The notes under the pieces: generated by a model
What the model saw: the letters and a program-made list of their open reading frames with translations, nothing else
The model's database searches: none
Told to the model about the DNA's origin: nothing
Shown here: positions 45,121 through 58,388 of the stretch, piece after piece
Numbering within the stretch: the stretch's first letter is position 1
Layout: every line of letters starts with the position of its first letter
NCBI GenBank assembly: GCA_018907035.1
Contig: JACCIC010000003.1
Span: 5,865,501 to 5,929,500, forward strand
Reading direction: 5' to 3'
From: Sycobia sp. Sy_11
Taxonomy: Eukaryota > Arthropoda > Insecta > Hymenoptera > Epichrysomallidae
DNA: 64,000 nt
Made by a program: the position numbers and the translations under genes

Positions 45121-45690
45121 GCGATAAAATTCATAGAAGGGATGGGCATTATTACGCACACCGAAAAAAAAGGAGAACGAAATATCCATTTATGTACAGT
45201 CGTCGACAACGATAAATGCTCGGCCGGGGCGAACGACGGGTGCGCGCATTCTCGGGCGATTTGGCGCCCGTACGTACCTGCCCAAAGTACATTCGGCCTC
45301 TATAAAATGCGACAGTACGAATCGACTCGATTCTTGTATTAAATAGTACAAAGGAAAAAAGGCAAAAACAAAAACAAAAATTAATACATCGTGTTTTTTA
45401 TGCAAAAAAAAATGATATGTTGCTAGAGCAAGACTTTGGCTTTAGCAGATTGTGTACGGTTGCCACGCACTTGCACGACGTAAATGTTTCCGTTCCAACG
45501 AGGAATCGAACGATCTTTGCGCAACCAATCGAAAACACAATGGTCCGACGTTTTATTACAGGCGCGCGTAAAAAAAAAGTCGCGCGCTTCTTAATGCGAA
45601 TCTAATGCTTTCGCAGTAGGGCGTTGGAATCGCCGCGCTCCCGTTGGCTCGTGCAATTTAAATCGGATCGAAGACCGTTGCAAGATCAAA
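45120..45690. promoter_or_regulatory. CpG-rich block
   Basis: GC/CpG-rich patches (45200-45300 and 45430-45660) between AT-rich flanks, with small ORFs lacking motifs. Possibly regulatory; composition is the only evidence. Confidence 0.25.
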
Positions 45691-46479
45691 GAATACGGAA
45701 GACACTGATATTTGATTTTTTATAAATATATTTAAAAAAATCAGTTATATATCTAACTGATTTTTTTTCTAAATAAACCATTAATATCTTACTGATGCCA
45801 CTAATACTGGCTTATGTTCCAACGTAGTATTTTTATAGCATTGGTAGTAATTAGTATCTCATTACATAAAATTTAATTACATAATTATAAATGCTTATGA
45901 TCTCTCCTATTGTTACAAACTGACCAATTTCATCATTATAATAAGTAAAACTAATCGATCTTGCATTTAACGGATATTTCGTTCTAATTGTGATTGGGAA
46001 AGGTCTTAATCCTATATCAGGAATAATTGACAAAAATGTTGTATAAATTAATTGAGTGTTCGTTTTGTTTATTGTTTTTTTATGATGGATTTTTTTATTG
46101 GTTTACAGAAAGTATCAAGAACTTTTATTGGAATATTGCGCTTATTATTGATAAACATTTTCTCGTTGGTCACTCAATAGTATACGTCATTTATATTTAG
46201 TCTTTTGAATTTTCGTAATTCTAGAGATTTTTGTAACAGCAATAGGATTGCGTTTTGAACCTAAAAATAAAAAAATTTTCACATATTACCTTAATATTCG
46301 TATTTATGTTTCTTTACAGATTATCGTCCAAATTATAATGTACACTTATTTATTATCTTTTTTATAATACTTGAATTTAAACCGAAATTAGAAAGTAATA
46401 TTACTGAATACAGAAAGTAAACAAGAGTAAATGCTCTCCCTAAAAATTTCACAAAACAATTTGCCGATATTAATGAAAT

Positions 46480-46800
46480 TAAGGACTACTCAGAGTAATT
46501 TGTTGATTTTGCCGAATCGCGCGTATGGCTAAAATCTTCGAGGTTGAAGCATACGCGTCAGGCGGTGACGCGCATGAGATTTAGAGCGAGGCAATAAATC
46601 ATGCGGCAAACGTGTATTTTAGTTTAGATTAATGCGCTGCTAAAATGCTTTGCCTATCCATTTCGTTCGAGCCAATGTTTCAACATTAACAAAAAGAACG
46701 AGAGGACGTAATAGTCGATAGTAGAAGAACTTATCTGTGTCTTTTATACGTGTGTGTGTACTGTTTTGCAATGGCGAAGCAAGCAATTCTATATGCACAT
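46480..46800. other. CpG-richer non-coding patch
   Basis: A stretch with CGCG steps and a gcaataaatcatgcggc segment resembling gacgataaatcatacgg in the block near 39245. No ORF. It may be conserved regulatory DNA. Confidence 0.25.
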
Positions 46801-47301
46801 AATGCGATCCGATAGAAATCCGTGTTTTATAAATTTGACAAAATCCCTTTGAAACGAAGAAAAATCTAATTTATTGCAAATCGTGAGAGCAGCAGAAAAA
46901 TGCTAATCAATAGTTTATATTAATGTAAAAATAGGTAAAAATGATTTTACTATCGATCGGCTTCGTCAGAACATGAGTAATCTACTGAAGTTTTATAAGA
47001 AAAAGACAATAATCGTTTCGTTCAATACAACAGAATTACTGAGATTTTCAGTTTTTACTTTACAAATAATGAATTGTAGCGTTCTAAAGTTTATAGTACA
47101 TACAAAAATCAAAATGATATGCAAATTAAAAAAAAAAAAATTCCACTTAATCACGATTTCAATTACAATCATGACACTTGGTAGAAAACAACGTAAAAAC
47201 AGTTTGAATTCGTCGAAAAATAACCACGCAAGTCACCCCGAATTCGGGAACCATCATAACGGTCGCGTTTGGATTCGATATGTATATATATATAGACCTA
47301 C

Positions 47302-47492
47302 CTGTGACGGGGTCAATCGCGGCACAGCTATGCTGTTACGACTCGCGCGGGTCGAGTCTGATCTGAGGATACCCTGCGATTGGCGCCGTTGCGATCCTCT
47401 CCTCTGCTGCTGTGTAGGATCCGTCGTCGGCGCTGACTCCGACGAATTCTGACTGTCGTCCATGACGTTGAGATGGTTACTTTCGATGCGCG
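47302..47492 (-). CDS. Orphan coding exon with start codon: distal Tmc 5' exon or unknown gene
   Basis: A strong acceptor (poly-pyrimidine tract then atcaatccag, ag at 47493-47494) and donor (gtaggt, 47296-47301) bound this GC-rich block. An ATG at 47461-47463 opens 54 codons to the donor in phase 0: an acidic/Ser start (MDDSQNSSES), then a Gln/Arg/Ser-rich segment. The frame is also open upstream of the ATG to the acceptor. The next minus-strand exon would be far away. The composition resembles the Tmc N-terminus, and the exon could join an internal phase-0 acceptor in 11626-11869 (before VEPSSPQPS), giving a 35-kb intron full of transposons. Equally, it could belong to an unrecognised gene. 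The exon is likely; its identity is not settled. Confidence 0.55.
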
Positions 47493-47499
47493 CTGGATT

Positions 47500-48180
47500 G
47501 ATAAAAAAAAAAAAAAAGAAAATAAAAAAATCAAATCCGAGGAATCGGCTTTCTGATTACGTTGCGAATCTGTTCGAACTTATTCGTTTATTTTAACAGA
47601 TTGCCGCGCGGGAATGGCCGATCTATCGCTTTCACGCGCGTTCTCGTCTTTGATTTTTTAATGCCTAGAATAACTGCACGGACAAAGTAGTTTATCCATT
47701 AATTGGGATTTAGATCTTTCTGGGAAAACGAAGAGACAATCACGAAAATACCAGGAAAATTATCAAGCAATTTTTTTCACTTTTTATAGTAACATATGTA
47801 ATATGAATCAATACAATACAGTTCTTCTAAAAGTTCGTAAATATAGTAATTTTTCTCATAATTTTGTTGCCTTCGTATGTTATCTTCCCTAGAAAATACG
47901 GAAATAATAATCATGTAAGAACAGTGTAATTTAACGAAAATTATCATTTGTGTGATTGAGGTCACATAAGCAGGAAAATTACAGTTTACTTATTAAAACG
48001 TATTATTACTTTAATAATATTTATTTGCGCAATTTTTTCGACCTATCAGAGTTTATACATTTCTTCCCATATCCAGAGACGCTTCAAAAATGCATTGGAT
48101 AAGAAAACAATACGAGAAAATGGTATTATAGGTATAAATACAAATTTAAATTTTTTCCACAATGCTTGGAATTACAATAT
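47500..48180. other. Intron or 5' flank of the orphan exon
   Basis: AT-rich beyond the poly-pyrimidine tract; no gene seen. Confidence 0.4.
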
Positions 48181-48694
48181 GAAAAGGTTTATATTATATA
48201 TGTAAAAATCAGATCGAACTTATCAAAAGTCACGCTTTGAAGAACGAAGGCAATCGGAGCGCGTTCCGGGCGTTTTTGCACACTAAAACATATGTATATA
48301 TATACGGGCGAAATAAGCGGCAAAATTTTGAAAACGAAAAACACGATCTCGCGCCCCCCTTTCCGATGCACTAAACTTGCAATATCTGTATAATTATTAC
48401 ATATGCCATTATCACAGGCACGCGTGACAGCATTGGCACGAAGCAAAAAAAACAACAAACAAATAGAAGAGGAATATTATTGTTGTAAAAGAGCCGCGTT
48501 CTCCGGCAATATCGGCCAAAATTCACGAGGATCGGCGGGCGAAGACGCGCACTCGACACCGCGCGTAGACACAGTTTAATAATGGATGAAGTATAGGGAG
48601 TGCGACACCTTCATCGCGCTATGCGTCGTTTATAAATTCGCCCTATAGCGCTATAATTGTCGCGAGAGGAGAGAGAAAATATATTTGTCGGGCA

Positions 48695-48695
<1 letters not shown>

Positions 48696-48758
<63 letters not shown>
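48696..48758. repeat. (GA)n microsatellite
   Basis: About 63 bases of uninterrupted AG array. Confidence 0.95.
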
Positions 48759-48766
<8 letters not shown>

Positions 48767-48968
48767 GAGAACAGCGTCGAAAGAGTGCGTCCCGTGAGTG
48801 GCACACCTATTCCCTGTAGTAGTAACGGCGGAAGGGGTGGTTGAGAGCGTTTTTAGCGAACAATGGCTTTACGCAAGTGGAAAGTGAGGAGGGAAGGATG
48901 AATTAATTAAAGTACATTAGAGGGAGAGAAATAGAGAAAGAGACTGAGGAAGGGAGACAGAGAGAGAA

Positions 48969-48970
<2 letters not shown>

Positions 48971-49002
<32 letters not shown>
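48971..49002. repeat. (GA)n microsatellite
   Basis: About 32 bases of AG array. Confidence 0.9.
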
Positions 49003-49003
<1 letters not shown>

Positions 49004-49479
49004 GCGTCGCGATGCGGTGACCGATCCTCCATCCTCGACCCTTTTATTTGTACGTGTTCTCATTCGCGTATGCCCCGTTGTGTGATCACTTGCGTTTTAT
49101 GTGACGTTTTTTTTACAATTTTTGTAAGAAAGAGGTATTTGGGAGTTTCTCTCGTCGCAAAGGGTGTTAAGATTCTTTTTGGCGAGGGGGGGGGGATTCG
49201 TTTTATTGAAACTTCGGAGGATGTATCCCGTATAAGTAATAGTTAGATGGATGTCAATATAAAATCTGACGTTCATTACCATCGTAACAGAATTGAACAT
49301 TTGACCGGAATTTTGCGGTATACAATAGTTATTACCAGTCGATAGTGAAAAACGAGTATTTAATGATCTTCCTATCATGATAGAGCATAATGTACATAAT
49401 AATTTGAGAAATAAAGAAATAAGAAAGTAATGACTATAAGTTTGAAATTCCGCACGAGACGGTGGTCATCGAGTCAATC

Positions 49480-49481
<2 letters not shown>

Positions 49482-49540
<59 letters not shown>
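49482..49540. repeat. (CA)n microsatellite
   Basis: About 29 CA units. Confidence 0.95.
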
Positions 49541-49546
<6 letters not shown>

Positions 49547-50088
49547 AAAATTATGATTTTTTTATCTACATTGGGAGTTCACATAATAATCGTTTCCTAT
49601 TATCCAAGTGTACGAATTGTTGTGAAAAAACGTAGTTAAATTTTCCATCACGCTACGCGGGCTATGACGATCAGATATTTCTCCGACATCCCCTTGCCTG
49701 TATGCATGTAATTATAGATATTCGACGGACGTAAGAAGGGATTGAAAAATAAAATTGTATCATAGACGTACGGTTTTGAAAGATAACATTTTTCAATTTT
49801 TATTTCTGTAGAAAGAGTAAGAGCAAGAAATGGATTTCTTCGTTTCAATTAATGTCAGTTCAGGCTTATTTTTAGCGATAATGGAGAAGTTCTGACGTTT
49901 CTTAAATTAATTTGTGGTATCTGATAATGCAGTAAGGAGTTAAACGAATGTCTCATTCTTTCTGGTATACTGTATTTTACTATTGCGATTTGCAAATCGT
50001 ATACATTAAAAATATGTACAAACTAATTGATCAATCCTGCTCAATTATAAAATATTTTATCTTATTTTAGAAAAGATAATTAGAATAT

Positions 50089-50089
50089 A

Positions 50090-50129
<40 letters not shown>

Positions 50130-50180
50130 CAACGATGACAATGATGACGACGAGGACGATGATGATAATAATAATAATAA
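50089..50180. repeat. (GAT)n/(GAC)n/(AAT)n trinucleotide array
   Basis: About 30 trinucleotide units, first GAT, then mixed GAC/AAT variants; the antisense reads as poly-Ile/Val. Confidence 0.9.
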
Positions 50181-51780
50181 AAAGTCTACTTATTGCTGAA
50201 TAGCTGTTAATTGGCATCGTGGTAATACTTCGGTTAATTCTTGTCACTTTAGAAGCAAATTGACGGTCGAACAAGCATTAAATTTACATTGACGTTTTCA
50301 ATATACAATTGGTAAAAAAACTAATTGATTCGCGATAATGCAATTAGTATTTTTTTTTCTTGATTTTTGAAATCAGCGCGTTAGAAACACATTAAATGAA
50401 AGCAGAAAACGAAAAACAGGATGTAAAAAATTTTTTCATTTTACAGTCTGTGTAAATAGATTTATGGTACATATGAAACGTTCAACGTCAAGTACTAAAT
50501 CTCCCGCTCCCTTCGTTGACCGAAAATTAAAACAGCTATACAGAAAATTTTTTGAACCTGTTTAGACTTAGAAATCTCAAGCATAATTTGATATCACACA
50601 GATCATACTTCTATATAAAATCAAGTGATTTTATACAAAACGATTTGGTCTTATGTAAGCAGATTCTATTATATCAAATGATACCAGAGATGTCGAATTA
50701 TAAAGAATGTCAAATGTTCTTTTTTGTGTTTACGAAATGACGGCTAGCTTAAAATTTTCGTACAACAATGAACTTTCTAAAACTTAGTGGTACTGTTGAA
50801 AAAATTTATTAACTCACAATCTTGTCATTATTGCTCACTTAGACCTAATTTTTTGAATCAAAACATATCTTTTATTTTTTCAGAGAGCTACAAAGATGAG
50901 TGTTTGTTGTATCTTTCCATACGCTGAATTTTAAACTGAATTTTCTTAACTAAATTTTTATACGTTGAATTAAAGCCTACGTAATTTGCTAGTATAGTTG
51001 AAAATAGAGTGGAAAGTACATCGTCTTGTTGTTCTTGGAACTAGTGAACGAATTGTGAGTCTATCGGTTCTTTTTCAAAGGCCATTGACATTTCATAGGT
51101 TCATAGTTTCAAATATTGAACCCTAAATTCACTTTATAAATTTGTACGAATTTCCGAACGGGAGTTGTTCACTTGACGAGGAACATCGCATACAACATAA
51201 ACACATCAATTTGTCATTTATACAACTGCTTGAACGTTTGACCATTACATTATTATCACTGTCGAAGCTTCTTATTTGATTCTCGTATCCAAACATTAAA
51301 TCACACCTGAATAAAAGAATACTGCATAAAAATTATATGCTTTCGTTTCAAAACTCTAAGAAAGATGAATATCATGGATTCTTACGATAAATACAGAAAA
51401 ATGATTTTTAAATTACTATCGCTAGTGTTTCAGCAACTTCGTTCTTATTGCGTAAATAAACAAATTTCTCATTGTTCTGAGCTTCTGTCTCTATTTTATG
51501 GCATCTCATATTTGGCATTAGTATATATTTACAACCATGTAGGATTCTCCATCGTTCAATTTAAAGCTACATTAGGTCTCTATATTATCGACGTTAATTT
51601 TACAACCTATACAGCCTTCTTTCTTGTATATTATCTGAAAATCTAATGCACGAAAAAGCGATCGAAAAAAACATCCCGATTAAAAAAAAAACCTTCAAAA
51701 TATACGTGATTACTACAGTCATCCAAACGCAAGATTCTTCTTCCAAAGTTTCAGATTAACATTAATAGTATTGTGGCACT

Positions 51781-51790
51781 TATATATATA

Positions 51791-51867
<77 letters not shown>
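51781..51867. repeat. (CATA)n and (AT)n compound microsatellite
   Basis: About seven CATA units flanked by AT arrays. Confidence 0.93.
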
Positions 51868-51870
<3 letters not shown>

Positions 51871-51900
51871 AATGTTCTCCTTGCAGTCCTTCTTGGGCAC

Positions 51901-51906
51901 TTTATT
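51901..51906 (-). terminator. Polyadenylation signal of the capon-like gene
   Basis: AATAAA on the minus strand, 118 bases beyond the stop codon at 52024-52026, supporting that stop as the true end. Confidence 0.6.
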
Positions 51907-52023
51907 ACACTCTCTATATTTGAAGTATATATTTAGATGCTAAACAAGGAGCACTATTTGTCCAGCCTCGGACACCGGAGATCTTGGGTCGATCTCGCGT
52001 TCCTCGATTTTCCTCTCTCCCCC

Positions 52024-52620
52024 TCATCGACTGTTCCTCCTCGCGGACCTGGCCGGCGACAGCTCGGCCGCCACTGCCACCGGCGCAGTCGTCGTCGCCG
52101 TAGCCGAGGACGAGCGGCAGCCGACCCTTCGCTCGTTCTCGTCGTCGCCGCTGTCGCTCTCCTCGATCTTGGGCATCGTCGCGCCGGGGCTCGGCTGCCC
52201 GGGGGTTGCGCCTCCGAGGACGATCACCGGGACGCAGGAGTCGGCCCGCCTGCTCGGCGGACGGAAGAACGTCGCCGGGGGCTGCTCCAGGACGATCGGG
52301 GGCCGGCCGGCGGCCCGCAGCAGCGGAGAGCGGGGCGGCGCCTGGCGATGCCGGGGCGAGGAGATGGGCGAGGAGGAGGACGAGGCCGAGGTCTCGCCGC
52401 ACTTGGCACAGGGCAGGGGCTTGATGAACGAGGCCTCCTGGCGTGGCCACGGGAACTGCTGCTGCTGCTGCTGTTCCTCGGTCGCGTCGGGGCGCTCGAG
52501 GGAGCGCGAGCGGAAGTCACCGCGCCGACGGTGTGCGCTGCAGGGCGAGCCGGGAAGTCGGACGGGTCGAGGCAGCGTCGACGGAGGGGACGGAGGCGGC
52601 TGGGGCTGCTGCGCCGGGCG
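52024..52620 (-). CDS. Capon-like terminal exon
   Basis: Acceptor gtgtaatttcag (ag at 52621-52622); 198 codons, then TGA at 52024-52026. Pro/Arg/Ser-rich, with a six-Gln tract, FIKPLPCAKCGETS, PVIVLGG, and an acidic IEESDSGDDENE patch. Longer ORFs in other frames here (minus 51914-52450, plus 51937-52653) are GC-driven shadows. Confidence 0.8.
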   Translation of the reverse strand, partial: RPAQQPQPPPSPPSTLPRPVRLPGSPCSAHRRRGDFRSRSLERPDATEEQQQQQQFPWPRQEASFIKPLPCAKCGETSASSSSSPISSPRHRQAPPRSPLLRAAGRPPIVLEQPPATFFRPPSRRADSCVPVIVLGGATPGQPSPGATMPKIEESDSGDDENERRVGCRSSSATATTTAPVAVAAELSPARSARRNSR

Positions 52621-55600
52621 CTGAAATTACACGCGAGGATAAATGGAGTTTAATTGGAGCTCGATTACAAGATAGGGGGTGCAAAAGTATATATTAAGTT
52701 AAATGGAGAATCATAAATTTATGTAATTATGAACAACTACTAATTATTAAGTTATAGGCATTGTTAGCGAACTTTTAATTGCGTTTTTATTTAAAGTTAG
52801 ATATATACTTATTGTTTAATAGTACATAAAACTTAATTTCCCGAGTGTTGTTTTTCCGTTTTAATATATACATTCATAAGCATTTTATTTTATATATAAT
52901 ACATAATTTTTTATGAATTAACATTTTTTATAAATGTCTTACGAGAAGAGAGCATCAGATTTTCTCACTTAGTCAAAGCGAAATCACCTTTACTCGTATT
53001 TAACACAGTCAACGTGCGCATATTTTAACCCAAATTTAATTCCCTTTAATAATGCATTAATATCTTTCATACGAAGAAGAGATTCTTATTCGTACTCGGT
53101 GAGATTGTTATCAACCCCTCCTCTTAAATAAGATTTTTTTTACATACGTTCCTGGTCTACTCCCTGTACCACTCTAATCCCCCATCCCCATCCCGATCCC
53201 AGGTCGTAAATAACCAAAGCCTCAAAATCCATAATCCCTCTCACCTGTAATACCCGTCTTATCGGAATTCACTCACCGATCGGCCGCTCGGCGGCAGTCC
53301 GCCGTAACCGAGGGCGCCTGAGCCGTGGCCGGGCGGCGGCAGCGGCGACGGCGGCGACGGCGAGTAGCCGGGCCGGTGATGCAGCGCGAGGACGGGCGAG
53401 GCCGGCGGCGCCGGATAGACGGGCCCGGGCCTCAGGCTATCCCAGATCTGGGCCTGGTGGCGCATCAGCTGCTCGTCGAGGTAGCTGCCCCGGCAGGGGA
53501 AGCCCTGCAGCGGCGACGTGGCGGCCAGGCCCGCCGAGTAGTAAGAGTCCAGGGGCGAGTACAGGCCCTGGCAGGAGCTCGAGGAGGAGGAGGCGGCGGC
53601 GGCGGCAGTTGCCGCTCCCTGGGCCTCCCACACGGAATTATACTGCGAGCGTGTAAAGATCGATTATGGACGCGAGATTTACGCGATTATTCGTGCCATA
53701 GAGCCATTTTTGCTTCGAGATTATGATTGAAACGTGTGCAATAGCGCTGGGAATTCTATTCTTTTTTTTAACTATACGGATAAACTGGGTATTTTAATTC
53801 TCGGATATATCTGAATAAAAAAGATCCTATGAATTAACTATCTGAAAAATTCCATTATTCGAATAATTATAAGTTAATAACAACTTACAGTTATTTTCTG
53901 TATTAATTGATATACTAATTCTGTTTCAATCCAATAAATTAAATGCACTCAATTGAATATTAACGTAAGAAATAAAAAACTATAAATTTATTATTTCTAT
54001 TGATTTTTTTCATCTAAAAATGAGCATATGGATCTTAATCGGATATCTATCTATCCGAATATTTGGATGATCTTAGCCGGATATTAGTATATTTACTTCT
54101 TTCAAATATTATCCGTACGCAAAGATTATCGGAATAGGTATCCAGTTAAATGGATAACCCCAGCACTAATGACTATGATGCCTATCGAATTTTTTATTTA
54201 TTTCTTTTTTACGTTGAACCATTGCTGGAATTTCTATCTGATTTGGTTTTAACTATGACGTTATTCGATTATTTGGATGCCGAATAAAAATCCAAACGTT
54301 CAACTATTTGAGTTTTCATACTACTACGTGGGTCATTTGGACCTTTGTGTAACGTAATTAAAAATCCAAAAAATTAACTATATGGACAATCCGGATATTT
54401 ATATAATCTGAACATTCGAATTACTTTAACTGAACAAATAAATTGCAGTAGTTGACGAATTAATTAATATAATTTATTTTGCAATACTATACTCAATATA
54501 TTATATAAGCTAAGATTAAAGAATATAATTTTGTCAATTTATTCGAATTCTGTATCAGATATCCGAAACGAATGTTAATCCTATATCGGTATAACTGAGT
54601 ATTCGGATAATCAAATGCATATATAAAAACCAAATATTCTTAATATCTAAATTTTTCGGGTACGGTCGGATAATCTGGAGGAATATCCGGATAGATTCAA
54701 TTCCAGCACTGGTCGCATAATTTTGATTTAGCGTCGTTCGTCTTTTGGAGAAAATTTTATAAATAGTTATATAAAAATATCAATAATATCAGTTCAAGTT
54801 CTGAACTTTGATTCTACTGTCTATTGTTGATTTAAATATGTGCTGAAATACTATATATATAATAAATAATTTTATAAATAATTTTTTTCCTAAAAATTGA
54901 TCTAAAATCAGGGGCTCTCATTAATAAAAGCTTAATCACTAATACGCTAATTTATAGAAATATTTTCAAATATGAAATGCTACTGTGCATTTTAAAAGCG
55001 TGATAGCATTTAATCTATATTTTTAACTAACTGTCTTCTTGTTTTGATGTAAGGGGATCTATTTAATAACTATTTAAATACTGTATACAAAATGTGTGGA
55101 TACTAATAAATAAAATTTCTACTCTAATAATGAATACACAAATACTTTATTACTCTACCTTCAATTATTTATAATCAGATATTAAATTTAATGGAATAAT
55201 ATATTTCGTATAATTATTAAAATAAAAAGAAAAAATAAGATACAGATTGAGATTTTATTCCGGAATGTAAAACTTTAATAGAAATCCACTATATGCTAAT
55301 CTTTTGAAATTTCAATGCCTTAATTCCAGGAATGAAAAAGTTCTAAAAACTTTGATAAAACGAATATAAAGTAGAAGTGATGAAGTTTTACCCATAAATA
55401 TTCTCATCTGTTTATTAGATCTACTCATACTTTTAATAACTTTAATTTTTTTTTTATAATTACAGTTACAGATTTTCTGTAATTTTAACTTGAAATGAAG
55501 ACATTGAAATAAATAATTATTATTATCTATCGATTATGCACAATTATTGTTACATGTTAATTATATAATAATAATTATTATACCGTATAAATTGATGGTT

Positions 55601-58329
55601 AATATGAGTGAGGAATTAATAATAAACAACATTACCTAACACTTGTTGGTAGCACAAACTCCAAAATCTCGTGGAAAGACCTGTTAGGCAATTTATTGTC
55701 ACAGCAGCTCTTATTATGCAGTTATTTTCAGAGATCAAGCGGCTTTTTAAACTCACACATAATTGCTAGCATTTTTTTTCTCGCTGGCGATTCTTAACAA
55801 GCTTCGAACCGCGCTTTAAAAACAAAAATAAAGTTGAAAAAGTAAATGGCAGATAAATTATACATAATAATTTCATTTCCAAATCAGCAGCAAGCTATGC
55901 ATTTGATGCAAACATCAGTGCATAACATAAAGTAACATTAAGTATTTTGATTTTAAAATGTTCTCCTTTGCAATACACACGGTGTCGTGTTTTTTAAATA
56001 ACATCAAGATACCAAAGTTTGAATGCGATAAGTGTCGAGGAAATTTTTTCTTTTAATAGCATTGAGGATATTTACAGTAAAAACGAAAACTTTTTGTAAA
56101 AAATTGTTTATTACAAAACATATTAAAAAAGGATAATAATCAACGTACATGCTTATTTTGTGAGTAAGAATGTGTTCTTTCGTAATATAAAATTGTAAAA
56201 TTCGCCTATGGCGATCACAAAACAATAAATAAGTACTGCGACTGATTAAAGAAGTGTCGGACAGAGTGATTAAAGAATTGGTATCCTTTAAAAACACTTC
56301 TGTTTATGATAAAGACTAGGAGCTTTTCACTATACTTCGTTTATTTATAATTTTGAACAGCAGAACTAAAATATAATGAAATTATAACTATCTTAGAATG
56401 ATGCGACAACATTTTTTATTAACTTGACATAACATATAGAAATTACTTCACACATAAGTACATATAGATATGGATTATATAAACCTATATGTATTAATGT
56501 GAATAATTGAAAAGCTCTCTGCTTTTTCATTAGATTTAAATTGTCAATATATCACTTAAAATTTTTTTTACAAAATCCGTGAATATTGATTCTGATTTTC
56601 GCACATAGAAATTATATCTCGGAAAAAAACCATGGCAAATTTCAGGTGGTGAATGTTACCGGCAGTTAGTCAATCGCATTTTTTTTATTTTTAATTTATT
56701 CAAATGTTCCAATTTCGTAATCGCACATTAGACGAAGAATACTATATTTTCTAGATTTTCTGTAGTCACTTAACAATCGACAATCAATTTCCTTTAAAAA
56801 TTTTGTCCAGTTTCTTGTTTTTTAAAAAATTGATTCATTATATACACTTTCGAAGTGAAGATACAATTCAGCCAATTTCTTAATCGTGCTTGAGACAGAC
56901 AAATGATAAATCAAATTTTACAATCATAAATGAAAACGTGCACAAGTAAAACATATATCTAAATACTAAATAATTAAATATAAAGATATTTTTTGCTTCC
57001 TTAATAATATACTTAATATTAAAAAAGAAACTTATCAGTCATGGGTCGCTATTAGATTATGAAAAAAAACTCATTTTTTCTATGTTACAAATCTCACACA
57101 TTACAGAAGAATCATGGAAATTTTTCAATTAGAATATTAACTATTTTAAGGCTTTATTTTATTCTACCAGTCCCTCGATATTTCAGTTATAATGTTCCAC
57201 TTTGAAAGTAAAAAATGCACTTTGTACAAAATGTTAATCTTTTCAGAATTAGCTTCAGTCCACATCATGATCAACACTGGATTTTCACAAACAATTTAAT
57301 CTTAGCGCAATTTTTATATCTACTTGTTTTATAAAATGTCCATCAATTCTTTTACTCACCTAACGAAATGCTTATTTATAATTCTTTTAAGTCTTATTTT
57401 TTATTTTTCTTAATTAGAAAGTCGACATCTTTGTCCATAGTGAACGCTTCTAATCGACTTAAGAACTAAATCAAAATATCAAGACTGTAGTGAAACCTAT
57501 ATTCGCTATATTAAAATATACAATTCTACTCACAGACTAACAAGTTATTTTTTATATATACTTTCTTAAAGAATCTAATTTACCGGGTTCTATTTATCGA
57601 GATCACACTGGGAGCACATGCACAATTCGTTAAACTAATAAGAAAATATAGAAGTATAATTTCGCGTCGACAATGTATTAATAAGATTAATAAATAAACT
57701 ACATGTTATTAATGCTGAAATTAGCTGTACGATAAAGGTTCTAGTAACTGTTAATTCACAAAATAATAAACAACGGAGCGTTTAAATGCTTATTGCAGTA
57801 TGAAAATACAAATTTCTACACGTAATCAAAGAACAATATACTAAACATAACTTTCGGTTCCACTAAATGTAAATTTATTCGTATATTTCTGTAGCGCGTT
57901 AGGAGTTTTTGGCAATTTGTAATACGCAATACTGCAACTCTGTGAGAACAAATCGTAAAAATTACAATATATTTGTTTCTCAAACTCAAAATCGAAATTA
58001 AATATCTTGGTGTCTGTGGATTTGGGTACGGTGAGGTTCTGCTTGGTGGGGTTGGGATTCGTGAACCTGGGCTGGAGAGGGGTTGATGATGGCCGGCTAA
58101 GAGTGTCCAGGTGTTTGGGAATTGTAGTCACTGAGTATTGTTGTTTGAAGTGACATTTTTAAAAATGTTGAATGGATTGGTTATAAAAAAAAAAGAAAAA
58201 GGAGTGACATTGCCAATAGCGCGCTAAGCATCTCCTTTTATACGCCAGCATTAAAATTCATCGATCGTCTTTTATATTCTAAACACAGTCATTTTGAACC
58301 TCTATCTCAGCGTTGAATCTAAGCATTCT

Positions 58330-58388
<59 letters not shown>

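Larger units (their letters stand above)
48180..49100 (-). promoter_or_regulatory. CpG-rich block with long GA arrays, candidate promoter region
   Basis: Rich in CpG, with two GA arrays (48696-48758 and 48971-49002). On the minus strand it lies 0.7-1.6 kb upstream of the acceptor of exon 47302-47492, where a non-coding first exon and promoter would be expected. GA arrays recruit GAGA-type factors at insect promoters. The assignment is inference. Confidence 0.35.
49100..51900. other. AT-rich intergenic DNA with microsatellites
   Basis: Between the capon-like gene's 3' end and the CpG block. It holds (CA)n, (GAT)n and (CATA)n/(AT)n arrays. The plus-strand 93-codon frame at 51365-51646 has hydrophobic runs but no recognisable family or splice context. 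Confidence 0.45.

Noticed and set aside
46973..47452. 159-codon plus-strand ORF
   Set aside because: Antisense to the better-supported exon 47302-47492; the rest is AT-rich with no motif.
50089..50180. Possible CRISPR-like or satellite array
   Set aside because: Simple trinucleotide repeats without spacers, in a eukaryotic genome.
51365..51646. 93-codon hydrophobic plus-strand ORF resembling a chemoreceptor tail
   Set aside because: The spacing before the TY motif does not match gustatory receptors, and no upstream exon is found; a chance frame is likelier.
51937..52653. 238-codon plus-strand ORF, and the minus 51914-52450 ORF
   Set aside because: Both overlap the capon-like terminal exon in other frames; they are Arg/Gly/Ala-rich products of high GC.
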